DNA of 64,000 bases from contig NC_052618.1 in the NCBI RefSeq assembly GCF_016545825.1, positions 36,402,196 to 36,466,195 on the forward strand, read 5' to 3'. Both the position numbers and the translations under genes were made by a program. The stretch's first letter is position 1, and each line of letters begins with the position of its first letter. This document shows, one piece after another, positions 1 to 12,120 of the stretch. The notes beneath the pieces are model-generated. The model saw only the letters and a list, made by a program, of their open reading frames with translations, searched no databases and was not told the origin of the DNA. The DNA comes from Eucalyptus grandis (taxonomy: Eukaryota > Streptophyta > Magnoliopsida > Myrtales > Myrtaceae).

Positions 1-95
1 GCCGCTAGAATACTTAAGCCCTCTATATTACTTATTGGTTTAGATACTTCTCGCATCCCCTTTTTTAGCACATCCAAGATAGTGTCCTTTACCTC

Positions 96-914
<819 letters not shown>

Positions 915-1204
915 ATTCGGAGCAACAGACATGGAGAGTCAGCTACTTGGAGGTTCATGGAAACTTTATGAACCGGTTAAGTCTAGACCCTTGATATGTA
1001 TAAGTTATCACAAACAATTTGCGGTGAGATTAAAAAAACATATTGTTTTTTCTCTGACAAAAAGGAAAAATAAAATCTAATGTGATAAATGTTTTTAATA
1101 CAAGTCTTGTCGGTTCCACCTTTTTCCCAAGAGCGAGCACAACAATGGAGATAATAACAATATCGTGTGTACATAGAAATCTATAAACCAACCATTTAGA
1201 TGAT

Positions 1205-1935
1205 GAAGTGAGGGCGCGTTTGGTAACGTTTACGTTCAAACCTAGGGAGCGAAATAGAAAAAAAAATTTACATTCTAAATAATTTTTGATCAAAAAGATG
1301 CGTATGGTAAAACATTAGGGAATAAAAAATGAATAGAAACACGTTTGATAAATTTATGTTCTTTTTTTTTTCTTTTAATTTTTTAATATTTTTATTTTAT
1401 TTTTCATTTTCCTTTCTTTTTTATTTTTTTTTCTTTCGGCCGGTCACTTTCGGGCCTCACCTTGGCAGGGCGAGCTCGGGGCCGGCTACGCTCGGCCTCG
1501 CCGGATCCGGGTGAGCCCAAGCTCGCCCGGCCAAGGCGAGGCCGAGCCTCGCCGAGGGCCGGTGAGGCTTGGCCTCATCGGGGCCGGCGACGCTCAGCGA
1601 GGTCGCCGACCCTTGACGGCGTCGCCAGCCCTCGACGGCCGGTCGTCGGCCATGGCCGAGGCCGGCGACCGGCTAAAGAAAAAAGAAGAAGAAAGAAGAA
1701 GAAAAGAGAAGAGAGAGAAGAAGAGAAGTGTTTATTCAAAATCGTTTTTGGAACAAGAAATCATTTTTTTGTTTCTCATTTCTGTTTTTTTTTTTTTTTG
1801 TGTTCGGAACAAAAAAATAAAAAAAGAACATAAACGCAACCAAACGCGTTTACATTTGTTTTTTTGTTAGGGAACAAAAAAACAAAAAATCTGTTCATAA
1901 ACACTTTTGAGAAATGAAAACATGCAGGGCCTAAA
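1205..1935. mobile_element. Non-autonomous inverted-repeat element with GC-rich core (element A)
   Basis: The left side carries the word GCGTTTGGT and the right side carries its complement ACCAAACGC, as in hAT/MITE-like plant elements. Inside, a pyrimidine-rich tract (about 1358-1438) leads into a very GC-rich core (about 1437-1673) built from GGCC, GCCGGC and GAGCCTCGCC words. A purine-rich tract (about 1674-1730) follows. The two tracts are complementary, so a strand could fold into a long hairpin. Short open frames across the core are by-products of GC richness. The exact ends and any target duplication are not resolved. Confidence 0.55.
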
Positions 1936-2895
1936 TATTTGTGATAATGAATTTTCTAAAAATAATAGTAATATTTTCAAATAAAATAAAACTAGAAAAT
2001 AGCCCCACGGGAACATAAGAACTTCTTGGAATGCTCCACGGGTACATAAAACTTTAAGAGACCACATCATTCTTTTCTTTTTCTTTTTTTTTTTTTTTTT
2101 CTCCTGGAGGAATGCTCGTTGTTGCTCGAAGCTACAAGCTTTTCGCGAGGCAATTAAAGACTATGTAAGCCACTCGAGAAAACTAACTCTGGGCAGAGAG
2201 AGATTAATTTGAATTTTAACGCGTTAATTCAACAACTTTCGTTAGGTATGAGCACTATTTAGGACGATCATGTTCACTTTTTCAAATATCAATACTTTGT
2301 TAATCATCTTCCTTTCAAGATAGAATAGACGTGTCGATGGTACAAAAATCAACATTCTACGTTAGATATCTCTTCCTTTTGTTCGATAAACATTAAGAGA
2401 GATTAATAAGCTCCTTTTTTTTTTTTTTTTTTTTAGAAATAGAGATTAATTTGAATTTTGATGCGTTGATACAACAACTTTTATCGTTGTGCATGTTGAT
2501 TCACCGAAAAAAAGAAGAAGAATTGGAAGTCCATAATATTTACTATCTTTATAGTGCATACTTTCCTTTTTCAATGGATGTTTATGAATTATTATAAATC
2601 AGTATTCCCTGGATTTAAACTTTTTCCTTCAATAACGTCCCTAAATTTGTTTTTTCCTAAAGATTCTCGTTATCATGACAAGACTAACACGTGTTTCTTG
2701 CCACCGGTGCCCTTCTTATGCACAAGGATCACAAAGGAAACATCCTGCGGCAACCTTCTAGAGAGCACTAATCAACGACGGAAGGCTCTTTAACACCAAC
2801 GGCTGCACTTTTGGCCCTTCAAATTGTTGTTTCCTCACCAAATTTTACACAAAACTACTCATAGAAACGAAAAACTATTTACACAAATATTCCAA
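1936..2895. other. Intergenic sequence with diverged direct repeats
   Basis: I see no gene. About 45 bases at 2198-2245 (ATTAATTTGAATTTTAACGC and following) recur diverged at 2440-2490. The stretch 2110-2190 (ACAAGCTTTTC ... CACTCGAGAAAACT) recurs at 4090-4160. The second pair could be remains of a dispersed repeat, or of the local duplication that also produced the two NHL copies downstream. Confidence 0.5.
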
Positions 2896-3118
2896 ATGAA
2901 ACCGCTCCACGCCATCCCACCCGGTGCGAATGATAATCTGGCATTCCCATCACCATAGCCGCTGCAGTCCGACCGGTGATCATCGTTCACTGTATCGCAT
3001 TTGCACACCCACTATTCTTGGCCTCCTCATGGTTATCTTCGACGCCAAAACTGTCGGAATGCTGCCTCAGTTCGGGCTCAACTCGGGCTCTTCACTTTCG
3101 TCCCTCAACCACATATCT
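2896..3118 (+). pseudogene. Truncated NHL (LEA_2) pseudogene
   Basis: This is a diverged partial copy of the intact gene at 5138-5812. The shared stretch starts at an ATG (2896) followed by codons for K-P-L-H-A-I-P-P, matching M-R-T-L-H-P-I-Q-P-P in the intact gene. It continues through the segment encoding the membrane helix (shared TATTCTTGGCCTCCTCATGG) to the SSLSSLN region. It contains in-frame stop codons within the first 30 codons and at least one frameshift. Similarity ends abruptly at about 3118, before the LEA_2 domain, exactly where an LTR-like repeat starting TGTTATG begins. It cannot encode a working protein. Confidence 0.8.
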
Positions 3119-4165
3119 TGTTATGAGCTCGTAGCACAACTTCAACACCTTCAGCTAGGGAGCTCGCCAAGAGAAAAATCAAGTTTGAGCCCATCAATAT
3201 ATCCAATTAAAACCACATTCACTTAAGAGTTTAAGTCAATAAGTTATAAGTTAACTAAGATACGTAAAATAGTCAACATGACACAAATTCCATGACTTGG
3301 GACTTTTTAATACAACTCACATATGCATTTCAACAATCTCCCCTAACATATGGATTAAGTATTATGTCTGCTCCCCCTTTAATTCAAGTGTCACTCTATA
3401 CCAACATGCGTCAACTTATATCGCCACCCCCTCCCTCTTTCATTCTTGGTATCTTTCTCTAAACCTAACCACGAAGCCTGTCATTAAGGCTGCATTGCTA
3501 CACCACGACACGTAGGTTGCCTAGAAACTGTGTTGATCATATTCATTCTTTAAAATTCAACAAATATTGGTATACATTGAGCGGGCCACCAATCAACCAT
3601 CAACTCTAATACTATTGTTAGGAGTGCATAATGGAAATATAATACTTTTACTCGAGGAGATCATCAAGAAGGAACCAAAGTGAGCTCATTAACATATCCA
3701 ATTAGATCCATCTGCACTATAAAATTTAAACTGACGAATTATGAGTGAACTAGGATAAATTTACTACTTTACACTACACCAATTTCCTAATACAAAAAAT
3801 TTTCGACACAACTCACTCACGAATCTCCATAATTTTCCCTCTCATGTGAGAGCTTGGCATCAGATCTACTTCCCTTTAATTTAGGTATCTGTCTACACCA
3901 ACATGCCTTTACTAAATCTCCACCATAACCTTCATCACTAGTTTCTTTCTCCAGATTGGACCACGAAGGCTATGATTGAGACCACATTGCTGTGCCACAA
4001 TGCATGGACTACTCATAAACCGCGTTAGTTGCATGCATTCTTTGAGATATCCACCAAACTCTGATATACTCTTAGGGGAAATTCTTGTTGTGTTGCAACA
4101 CTACAAGCTTTTCAGTAGGTCATTCAAGACTATCTATAGCCACTCGAGAAAACTCTTAGTAGAGA
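3119..4165 (-). mobile_element. Putative small LTR-type element (direct-repeat pair)
   Basis: Sequence at about 3178-3560 is repeated, diverged, at about 3680-4060, an offset near 500 bases. The right repeat appears to start with TGTTAGGA at 3619. Just left of it lies a stretch whose complement resembles the initiator-tRNA-Met primer binding site (TAGTATTAGAG against TGGTATCAGAG). Projecting the offset puts the left repeat start at TGTTATG, 3119, where the NHL pseudogene breaks off. I infer a short LTR or TRIM-like element on the minus strand. The right end and the target duplication are unclear. Confidence 0.45.
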
Positions 4166-4239
4166 TTTCATAGCAAAAATTAGCAGTTAGGTTTCGTTTT
4201 TTTGTTGAGTGCAAACCACTTTCAATTAGCATGGAAAAT

Positions 4240-4770
4240 GTGATTAGATTAAGCTCCATTTGTTTTGCAAATAATAAATGATTGGGAAAATATTTATCCA
4301 AAAATGATCGCTTGGATTGCTAACAAAATTAAATGGACGAAACTTTTTTCATAAAGATCTAAATATCGCAACATGTTTTTCAAGTTAATTAATAATGTTA
4401 TTCTAGAAAACAATCGATAATAAACTAGCACATTATGCGGACTATAATTGTAGTTCATTAAGATAAATCATCTACTATATATCTTAATCATAAGACTAGT
4501 TCCAAAGAGACAACTGTCCGTACAACATTGAATCGCCTCTTCAAGCCATTCCGATTGAATGACTATGATATAATTACATTAGTCGAATTTTGTTTATAAA
4601 TTGATGATAACCGGCATAAAGAGATACAAAAATTACTTGGGCATTTAAGGCTCCACCTGTTTCATGAAAAGTAAATAATTTAGAAAATATTTTCCTTAAA
4701 ATGATTGTGTGCATCGTTTACAAAAATAAATTAAAGAAAACTATTCTCATCATCCATGAAATTATTTAAA
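4240..4770. repeat. MITE-type repeat fragments in direct orientation
   Basis: Two diverged copies of one motif occur at about 4248-4330 and 4648-4730. Each has GGCTCCA..TGTTT followed by AAATAAT, GAAAATATTT and AAAATGAT words. The same family is visible at about 29025-29225 and at the right edge of the window (63945-64000). It looks like a short non-autonomous DNA transposon family. I see no coding capacity. Confidence 0.45.
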
Positions 4771-5137
4771 CATAAGTTATTGTGAACAGACCAATGAATC
4801 TTCCCGGCAACAGCGGAGGAAATAGACCATATTTGTTTCTTGTGGAAGAATTCTCAACCGTAGTGCACTCCATTTCAACCCTTCTTTTTTTAATGAATAG
4901 AAAGCGACAACCCCCAATCAGCCCCCCAAAACACCCCCTGCCCGACCGTTTTTGTGATTATAAGAGCGAAGGTGCCTGCTGATCCCGTCTGACAGGGCAA
5001 TGCTTATCGATCGATTCATTGCCTGCCTCTACAACGCTCGCTAGTCATTTGGCCCCTGTAAGTTGCTGTGTCCGAATAACACTTCACACGAAAATATGTT
5101 TAGAATAAGAACGTTCACTCGACACAACAATTTCGAA

Positions 5138-5812
5138 ATGAGAACCCTCCACCCCATCCAACCCCCGGCAGCTAATAATCCGGCATCCCCAGGGCCACCG
5201 CAGTCTGGCCGGTACAAGCTGATCGTCAGCCACTGCATCGTGTATGCCGTGCTGACTATTCTTGGCCTCCTCATGGTAATCTTCCTGGCCATACCTGCCG
5301 GAATGCCTCCGAAGTTCAGGCTCAACCCAGGTTCTTCCCTTTCGTCCCTCAACATCTCCACCTCCAACGTCACCGCTCAATGGAATATCGCTCTCTCCGT
5401 CAAGAACACCAGTCCCCTCATCACTGTCAAATACACTCACGTGAAGCTCCTCTTGAGTTTCCAAGGCCGACTCGCTCTCTCCCGTCCCTCCCTTGTTCCC
5501 GCCTTCACTCAGGGCCCCCAGAACATCACCACAGTCCGAGCCGAGGCCCTGTCAACGCTGGCGGTCGTCAATGACTTGAACGTGAAGGGCCTGGTGAGCA
5601 TGTTGAAGGGCGGGCTGGTGTCCATCGACGTGGTGGTGAAAGCCAAGCGGAGGCTGCACTTGGGTCCATGGTGGGTGGCCGTGTTTGATGTGCGCGTCTC
5701 ATGCATGGGCGTGACCTTCGCGGCTCCGACCAAAGGCGAGGGCAGCCACGATTGGATGATCCTTGGAGGCAACCTGAGATGCAAGCCCAACATCATCGCT
5801 CAGTTATGGTGA
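5138..5812 (+). CDS. NDR1/HIN1-like (NHL) protein, LEA_2 domain
   Basis: Predicted protein of 224 residues in a single exon. The first 25 residues are Pro/Ala/Gly-rich and cytosolic in NHL proteins. A hydrophobic helix follows at about residues 27-53 (VYAVLTILGLLMVIFLAI). From about residue 75 to 195 comes the LEA_2 fold, with the W-N-I-A-L-S-V-K-N start, an N-I-T site and a V-S-C near the C-terminus. NHL proteins are membrane-anchored, often plasma-membrane, and many are linked to defence or abiotic stress; the role of this one is not shown by the sequence. The open frame extends upstream to ATG 5063 and ATG 5096, but I chose ATG 5138 because the diverged pseudogene copy preserves an ATG at exactly this point. 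A weak TATA-like TATAAG lies near 4959, with unproven function. Length is normal for the family. Confidence 0.8.
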   Translation: MRTLHPIQPPAANNPASPGPPQSGRYKLIVSHCIVYAVLTILGLLMVIFLAIPAGMPPKFRLNPGSSLSSLNISTSNVTAQWNIALSVKNTSPLITVKYTHVKLLLSFQGRLALSRPSLVPAFTQGPQNITTVRAEALSTLAVVNDLNVKGLVSMLKGGLVSIDVVVKAKRRLHLGPWWVAVFDVRVSCMGVTFAAPTKGEGSHDWMILGGNLRCKPNIIAQLW

Positions 5813-5929
5813 GAAAAATTATAAGTTCCAGCGTAGTTTATTATTACTATCATCGATGAATGTTGTTCGTTCATCAATGAAGTTGACGATAGCTTAGAGA
5901 GAGTGAGAGTTGCTACAGCTACTCTCCGT

Positions 5930-6250
5930 CTCTTAGTCTCACTCCAACCTAGTTATATCATATTTACCTGCGGGAGCAACCAAATGAGCTTTGGGCCAAG
6001 TATGCCGAAGTGCTCTGATCCCGTTCTGGTGGGTCTTCATAGCACCCTTATCCGGCCAATTGCTGGGACAAGTCGACGAGTGAGGATAATACAAGAGTCC
6101 GACTGTCAATAACTTGATCTCAGAGGTTGAACTCAGTGAGTCGAAGGTGCTGACAAGATTCAATGCCAAGAGAGCAAGGAGAGTATGGAAGAAAAAGACC
6201 GGTTGTGCCCGTGCCGGTGGCAACTTACAGTGCCCCGGCGATGACTTCAC
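5930..6250 (-). repeat. Dispersed repeat, inverted partner of 24530-24794
   Basis: The reverse complement of this stretch matches 24530-24794 over about 250 bases, including CAACCGGTCTT, GGCCGGAT.AAGGG, GGGATCAGAGCACTT and ACTTGGCCCAAAGC. On the minus strand here a continuous frame of 103 codons (6250 to 5939) covers the shared part; the partner frame on the plus strand stops near 24733. The conserved peptide words include NGIRAL and TWPKAH. I do not recognise a family. It may be a captured gene piece or part of an unclassified repeat. Confidence 0.5.
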
Positions 6251-8401
6251 TGGATTGTAGGTGGCAAGTTACAGTCACTAAACTATAATTTTACCTAATA
6301 ACTGTCAGGAAGACGCTTCTTGATGCTGTGGTTCTTCGGAGGATAAACGGAGCAGGAGAGAGAAAGGAGGACATTGAGGAGGGTCGAAGAGAGAAAAGAT
6401 AGTATCCAATGTCTTCTCCTAAATGAGATGCGATGCTGGACGGTGTGTTGGCGGAAGGGGAAACAATAGCATGAGTTGATTGCATGTCGAGAATTTGCAG
6501 GCCGTCACATCAATTTAAATGCCCGCATCACGAGTGCAACTAGTCAGAAAACTTTGCGAAACATAGTGACTACTTCTGTAGTATTAAACGCTTAATTTAA
6601 GTAAACTCTTTACGGTAGTTTTTACATTAACAACTAACTTGGCCTGTTTATTCTATTGATACGAACAAGGTTTGATTCTCACCGCCGTATGTTTTGTTGT
6701 TCTTTTTTCAGATGGCTTCTGCAAATTTGGGCATCGGTGGGAGGTTTATTTGCTAGCCTATTACTCGGGCAAATACAATAAATATTAAGCCTCTCAGTCT
6801 CATCGCTATTGTTTGTTCATGTCATACTTCTCTTCAAAATATGTATTCTCTAGATGTTTGAATCTTTGGCCTACTGCCGAAGAAATAGTTTGCGCTTTAA
6901 ACGTCTCAATATTTGAGGTTTTGCAAGTTTTCTCCTAACTTGGTTTCCGATCATGCATTTGCATGCCATCCCATAGTTCGTATTGCTTTTTCAGTTGCGA
7001 AAAAGGCAACAAAGCCTGCGTCAAAGGATTAACCGAGTAGTTAAGCACCTTGACTTGAGTGCTTGTAAATCTTCCCACTAAAAGTAATCTTGAGAAATGC
7101 ACGTCACTCTGCGGTGAAGCATTGTCTGATATACATGGACATGATCTTTCATGTGCATTCATGGAGATTAGTTGAGCGAAAAAGAGTCTAGTAAAGAGTC
7201 TGCTCCTTGGAAGCTACTAGACCCAGATTGAGCATGGAGTCGGGTGGCTTTGTCACAGAGGCCGAAAATGGAGGCCGGTGGCCAAGCGGTCGGTCAAGCA
7301 ACTCTTCTCCGACCACTAGGTTTGTTTCGAATCTCAACGTTCCCTCTCCAAGCTTATGCAAAAGGCAACCAAAAATGACCAAGCCCGCAAAGTTTCCCAT
7401 ATTTTGGCAATGACAAGCGCAATATTACCGATGAAGAGCAGCCTACTTTTAAACATGCTCCCCTTCCAAAGCAGCGGCTCTTCCAGAGCTATACCAATTT
7501 ACTTAACAGAAAACCCTAGCACGTTGACTCTATATGCTAATTACGTTCTAGACAACATTTTACGCGCGCTCAGGGTCCTCGATCTCCTCTCTCTTCTTTC
7601 TCCAAGAGCTATATCAACTGAGACAAAACTTTACAAAGCATTATCACTTTTCCTCTCTACCAAGCCTAAAGAACGAAAGAAATATCATCCGAATCTCATG
7701 GAGATCGCATCCGTCAATAATTTGGTGATGAATGCGATGGTTGAGCCCTCCCTTATAATCAACATTTGGATGATATATTCGGCTAACATGCACAGAAACT
7801 CTTCAATCATGTTCCACATGCATAAAGTGATCAACGCTACCTTCCATGTCATCCCATAATAGTAGCATACGAACAAAAAGGTGCTACTTTGGAAATGACG
7901 ATCAACACCTCCAATGGGAACAAAAGGTAGCGTCGTATATATTAGTGATATTTGTTGGACCAAGACTCCACAACTTGGCTTGAAATTGTCAATGCTTCAC
8001 GTCCATCTATCTGCCCGGAAACAATTGCTTAAACGACCTTCCACACCCATTTGAATATAATCACGTTTTTTTCATTGATAATCCTTGAAAACATTATCAT
8101 CTTTTCAAAATAAAAACTTCTTGATTTGCCTCGGCAGTGCATCTTTTGGAAAACTCAATGAGACAGAAATTAGTTTCTTTTGTTTGAAATAATGGGCCAC
8201 TTAAAGACCTTCGACTATTTCTATATATTACCAAGATGGATGATGGCAAGAAAGAGCTCACATTATTACAACATGTAAGCCTATGGCAATTTGTCCCAAA
8301 ATCTTAATGCAAAATCTGGCGCGATGCGGAAATTAAAGATATGACATTTATATGAACAAATTCAAGCCACCATTTATTACTACTTTTATTGGGAGAGGAC
8401 A
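6251..8401. other. Intergenic stretch, no recognised gene
   Basis: I find no known domain on either strand. The longest open frame (7356-7859, plus, 167 codons) has no recognisable motif, and the minus strand of the same region is also partly open. These frames may be chance or remnants of a decayed repeat. A GGGAGAGG purine run near 8393 precedes the copia LTR that follows, but I do not rely on it as a polypurine tract. Confidence 0.4.
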
Positions 8402-8573
8402 TGTTTTGACTGTGCTACTAATGGAAGATATGCAATATCATTCTAGGATTGTGGTTGATTGAATAAGTTAATCTAGGATTAGAGTTAACTGTTCACATTA
8501 GATTTGATTCTTTAGATCAACATAGGATATTCTCTTTCAATTTATTATTCATACTTTGTATTATATAAAGAAT
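8402..8573 (+). mobile_element. Copia LTR, left part (split by the Tat insertion)
   Basis: Together with 24186-24273 this makes one LTR-like unit once the 15.6-kb Tat element and one target-site copy are removed. The rejoined order (TTTGTATTATATAAAGAAT followed by ATCGTACACGTG) is typical of plant copia LTRs. The joined unit ends in CTGACA, followed by TGGTATGAAAGC. The left boundary is uncertain (TG at 8402 or 8411). Confidence 0.55.
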
Positions 8574-10792
8574 TGTTGACACCTAAAATTTTAATTAGGT
8601 TTAATTAGGTTAGGTTTTAGATAACAAAAACCAAATAAGTAGCAAAAACAACAAAAAAATAGTAAAAACAAAAGAAAAGAAAAACAAAAGCACCCCCCCC
8701 CATTTTCTTCACGTGGGCTTGTGCGGCTTGGCCCCACCCTCTTTCTCTCTCCTTCTTCCCTCTTCTTCTTCCTCGCTCCATCTTTCTCCGCCTCTGTAGT
8801 TCACGCGCGGTGGCCGGCGACGCGCGCGAAGGACGGCCTACGGCCGAGGGGAGTAGGCCGACGTCGGCCGGAGAGGATAAGATCAGGCGCCATTAATGCC
8901 GAGCGAGCTTCGCTGGAAAGCTCGATGGGACACCGGTTCGGCCGAGCGAAACCGGTGGGTAAGCCGGAGGCCGGCGACCGAACCCCTCCGTCGACCGGAG
9001 TTCCTTCGCCTATAAATAGGTGGCCGCAAGCATCGTCGGAGGGTGTGGCGAGCTCGGAGATCCTTCACTAAGAGACATCGGGAAGGGTTGAAGGGCGAGC
9101 GCAGGAGAGAGCTCGAGTCGCGAGCTCAGCCTACCTTCCACCGAGAGACTTCGGGGAAGGCCGGCGGCGAGTGACTTCGAGAAGGTCAGATCCGGCCGGT
9201 GGAGGCTCGGATCGGCTCGAGTGAGGAGAAATCAAGGCCGAGGAGGGTCCGGCCGAGTAGATCTAGTTTTTTTGCTGTGTGCCGCCGGACGCCGTTCAAG
9301 TCCCGACGCCGTCGCCTCGAAGGGTTTGTTGTTGTGTTTCCCCCCCTTGCAGAGCCATTGCCGTGATCGATCCGCCAAAGCCGCGCCGGATCGGGAGGCT
9401 GAGTTGCCACCGTCGTAGCCACCGCCGTCGCCACCGTTCGCCGTTCAAGTTTGCCGTCACGGACAGGTAACAGTAACTGTCACCGCCGTCGATCGCGTTA
9501 TCGCCGTCGCATTCCCCCTCTTGGACCACGTCGCCACCAACCACACCAGCGCCACCGTGTTGTTGCTCGTCCTCGCCGTCCCCGTAGGCGGTTTGTTACC
9601 GTCGCCACCGCCGTCGCCGCCGTAATGCCTCGGTTTTTTCCTCCTCGGCGCAGCGGATTTGCAAACCCTAGGGTTTGCGATTTTCCGGTCGCTGAATCGG
9701 AGTCGGGTCGGCGAGTCGGGTAGGGTTTCGTGAGGCCAAGGGAGGTTGGAAGCCGGGTCGTGGAGTCGGATCCGGGTCGGCGAGTCGGGTAGGGTTTCCG
9801 TGATTTTTGGGCGGCGGAAATCCGGTTCGGCGAATCGGGTAGGGTTTCGCCGAACCGGGTCAATGGGTCGGCCCGGTTCTTTTCGAAAGCGGGCTTTTGG
9901 GCCACGGCGTCGTTTTAGTAAGTAAAAAAAAAAAATAAAAAGGAGATGAAAAATCCGAGTCGGGCCCGCGTTTGGGTCGGCGGCCCGGTCGGACCCAACC
10001 CGGATCCGACCCGGGTTGGTTTTATTGTATTATTTTAATATAAAATAATAAATATTTTATTTCAAAAAAAAATCAAAAAGTGTTTTATTTTCAAAAAAAA
10101 TATTAAAAATGTTTTAATTTCCAAAAAATCGAAAAATATTAAAAAATGTCGAAAAATGTTTTATTTTCTAAAAAATCGAGAAAAATCAAAAAAATAATTT
10201 ATTTTCCAAAAATATTAAAAAAATATTTAAAAATATTTTATTTTCCGAAAATTCAAAAAATAAAAAATATTCCATATTTTCCAAAAAATGCCAAAAATCC
10301 AAAAAATCCGAAATTTCATGAAAAAGCCAAAAATTCAGAAAAAGCCAAAAAGACTTGTATTTTTCCAAAAAAAAAAAAATCCAAAAAATCCCTTTTATGT
10401 CCAAAAATGAGAAAAAGACTCAAAAAAATGTTTTCCTCCAAAAAATGTATGGAAAAATCCTCAAAAATCCAAAAAGCCTTAGGGTTTAAACAAGATTAGG
10501 TACCGAAAGGGCATTAGTGATTAACTAGTGTAATCAAGTCCCCGATCCTAATTTCTCTCAGTTGCGCAGAGCGAGTATTTCTCCCGATACTTCGCTTAGG
10601 GTTTCTAATCGACCCACCCCAAACCGATTAGTGGCGACTCCGTTTTAAAATTAATTTACAGGTTAAAAACTCAAACTATTAAGTCGTGAATTGGCGGACT
10701 TGGGAGAGTCCGGGCTTAATAAATTCAGCCGAGCCATTAGCCTCCTTAGGCGCTCGTACCCGATTGCGGGCCGAGAAAAAGAGGTCGCGACG
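8574..10792 (+). repeat. 5' LTR of Tat element
   Basis: It aligns along its full length with 21977-24180. It starts TGTTGACACC and ends GGTCGCGACG. It contains a pyrimidine-rich stretch near 8740-8790, a GC-rich block (8800-9900) and a strongly A-rich block (about 10030-10480) made of CCAAAAA-type words. By eye it differs from the 3' LTR by a few percent, mostly single-base indels in homopolymers or in CG-rich words. Confidence 0.95.
9011..9018 (+). promoter_or_regulatory. TATA box in 5' LTR
   Basis: TATAAATA sits in a GC-rich context about 440 bases into the LTR and is preserved at 22408-22415 in the 3' LTR. Position and conservation fit the U3 promoter that would start the genomic RNA at the R region. 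Confidence 0.6.
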
Positions 10793-10794
10793 GC

Positions 10795-10813
10795 TTGGCG
10801 ACTCCGCCGGGGA
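10795..10813 (+). other. Primer binding site of Tat element
   Basis: TTGGCGACTCCGCCGGGGA lies two or three bases after the 5' LTR. Motifs of the form TGGCGACTC.GC.GGGGA are typical first-strand primer sites of Tat-group elements. I do not assign the tRNA. Confidence 0.7.
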
Positions 10814-11340
10814 CCGTGAGGACTTAGGCCATTTTATCTTTGTTTAAATGCTTTGCTGACTTGGTTTTTTTTTTATGCGGGGTAATAGCTTAAAGTTTTT
10901 TTATTCTGTTAAAATAAAATGTTTTTGTGATTATAAACTGTTGTGCATGCTTTACTATTTTAAACACTACACATGGCATACACAACCCGGTCGCCGGACC
11001 TGGGCCGCCATAGGATTTCTAGGATAGTGTTAAGAAAGATACGACCTCGAACGCGAGACTGCGATGTAGAGGTTGCCTTTCTTTTCCCCGAATTTCTTGG
11101 CCGAGGTTAGGAGGGTATCTTCGCTAACGCGAGACTATGACGGGCGGATATCCTTTTAATCTCACCAATCCTTCGAGTTAGAAATCGAGCCGCACATCCC
11201 ATCTGTATGTCTTTGTGCTTGCCATTTTATTTAAAAAAAGCGAAGTGATTTCTTTACTTTTACTTAGTCTTTTCTCGGCTCATGGCAAAATAGGGTCGGG
11301 TTGTGTATTTCCCTTCCTTATATGCGATGGGAAGATTTGA
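10814..11340 (+). other. 5' untranslated leader of Tat element
   Basis: Noncoding leader between the primer site and the first gag-like codons. I see no ORF. Two short words recur (about 11038-11090 and 11115-11160, each with CGCGAGACT), hinting at a small degenerate duplication. Confidence 0.5.
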
Positions 11341-11800
11341 TATCCAGTTCATTCCTACCCCAAAGAGAGAGCTTCTCAGATGGTGGAAGCAGTTAGATTC
11401 CCCAGCCTTACAAATACGAGTACAACAATGCAGTACCATGGTCTTATGACCTTGATGTTGGTTTAGTCACGAGATCTGGGCGAACCTATGCTCAAGCAAA
11501 TACTCGGTCTGCTAAGCCCGTCACCGTGAAGAAGCCAAGGAGTTTTTGGCCGTAGTTAAGGCTAGCGAATATAATGTGGTGGAACGATTCTGAAAGTCAC
11601 CAGCACAAATCTCTCTGCTGGAATTGCTTCAGACATTTGTCAAGCACCAGAAATCCCTCATGAAAGTATTAAGTGAAGTACATGTTCTGAAACGATTGAG
11701 CATGACAAACTTGAGGAATTTGTCGATACCATCCTTCTAAAGGATCAAATGGCATTTTCGATGAAGAAATTCCCGAGGAGGGTAGAGGACACACCAGGGT
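11341..11800 (+). pseudogene. Tat gag remnant with large deletion
   Basis: A frame encoding FDIQFIPTPKRELLRWWKQLD (about 11336-11396) matches the start of the gag-region plant-mobile-like domain (PTP..ELL.WW) of this lineage. It runs almost directly into PYKYEYNNAVPWSYD and TRSGRTYAQ (about 11401-11500), which normally lie far downstream, just before the protease. The stretch with FLAVVKASEYNVVE and, in another frame, LEEFVDT is the usual pre-protease region. Most of gag is therefore missing, and stops and frame changes follow. In a working element this polyprotein forms the particle shell. Confidence 0.6.
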
Positions 11801-12120
11801 CTCTACATATCAGTCAAGTGCAACGCATCTCACGTCGCTCGAGTACTGATTGACAATGGATCTGCTCTTAACATATGTCCACTAGCGACACTCTGTCGTC
11901 TTAAAATAGAGAGATCATGGATCCAGGTACCCAAGACTTCTGTTCGAGCATTCGATGGAACAAAGAAGAAAACAGTGGGAGAGATCGAGCTTGACATTCA
12001 AATTGGCCCAACCATATTCAAAATTTTGTTCCAGGTGATGGATATCCCCCTTTGCGTTTAATTTCCTCCTAGGGCACCCATGGATACACGTCGCGGGAGC
12101 AGTACCTTGAGCCTCCACCA
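11800..12120 (+). pseudogene. Tat aspartic protease remnant
   Basis: The catalytic signature is visible as VLIDNGSALNICPL (about 11848-11885). It is followed by VRAFDGTKK and GEIELDIQIGP, then FQVMDI, all landmarks of the Tat retropepsin. A stop follows near 12060, and the usual continuation after it (PWIH-like) is frameshifted. The enzyme would cut the Gag-Pol polyprotein; active retropepsins are dimers with one Asp per subunit. Confidence 0.75.

Noticed and set aside
1329..1870. Overlapping Arg/Pro/Gly-rich frames in the GC-rich core of element A
   Set aside because: Several frames are open at once because of composition. There is no domain, and the core lies inside a repeat element.
4950..4970. 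TATAAG near 4959 as the NHL promoter
   Set aside because: The match is weak and about 180 bases from the chosen ATG. It is mentioned with the gene but not annotated as a site.
5084..5796. Minus-strand frames opposite the NHL gene
   Set aside because: They are shadows of the plus-strand coding sequence with no recognised domain.
8721..9905. Frames of 60-135 codons in the 5' LTR and their twins at 22119-23326
   Set aside because: They lie within LTRs, differ in frame between the two LTRs because of indels, and carry no domain.
10146..10499. Lys-rich frame of 117 codons and its twin near 23552-23800
   Set aside because: It is a product of the A-rich block of the LTR, and its frame is not preserved between the LTRs.
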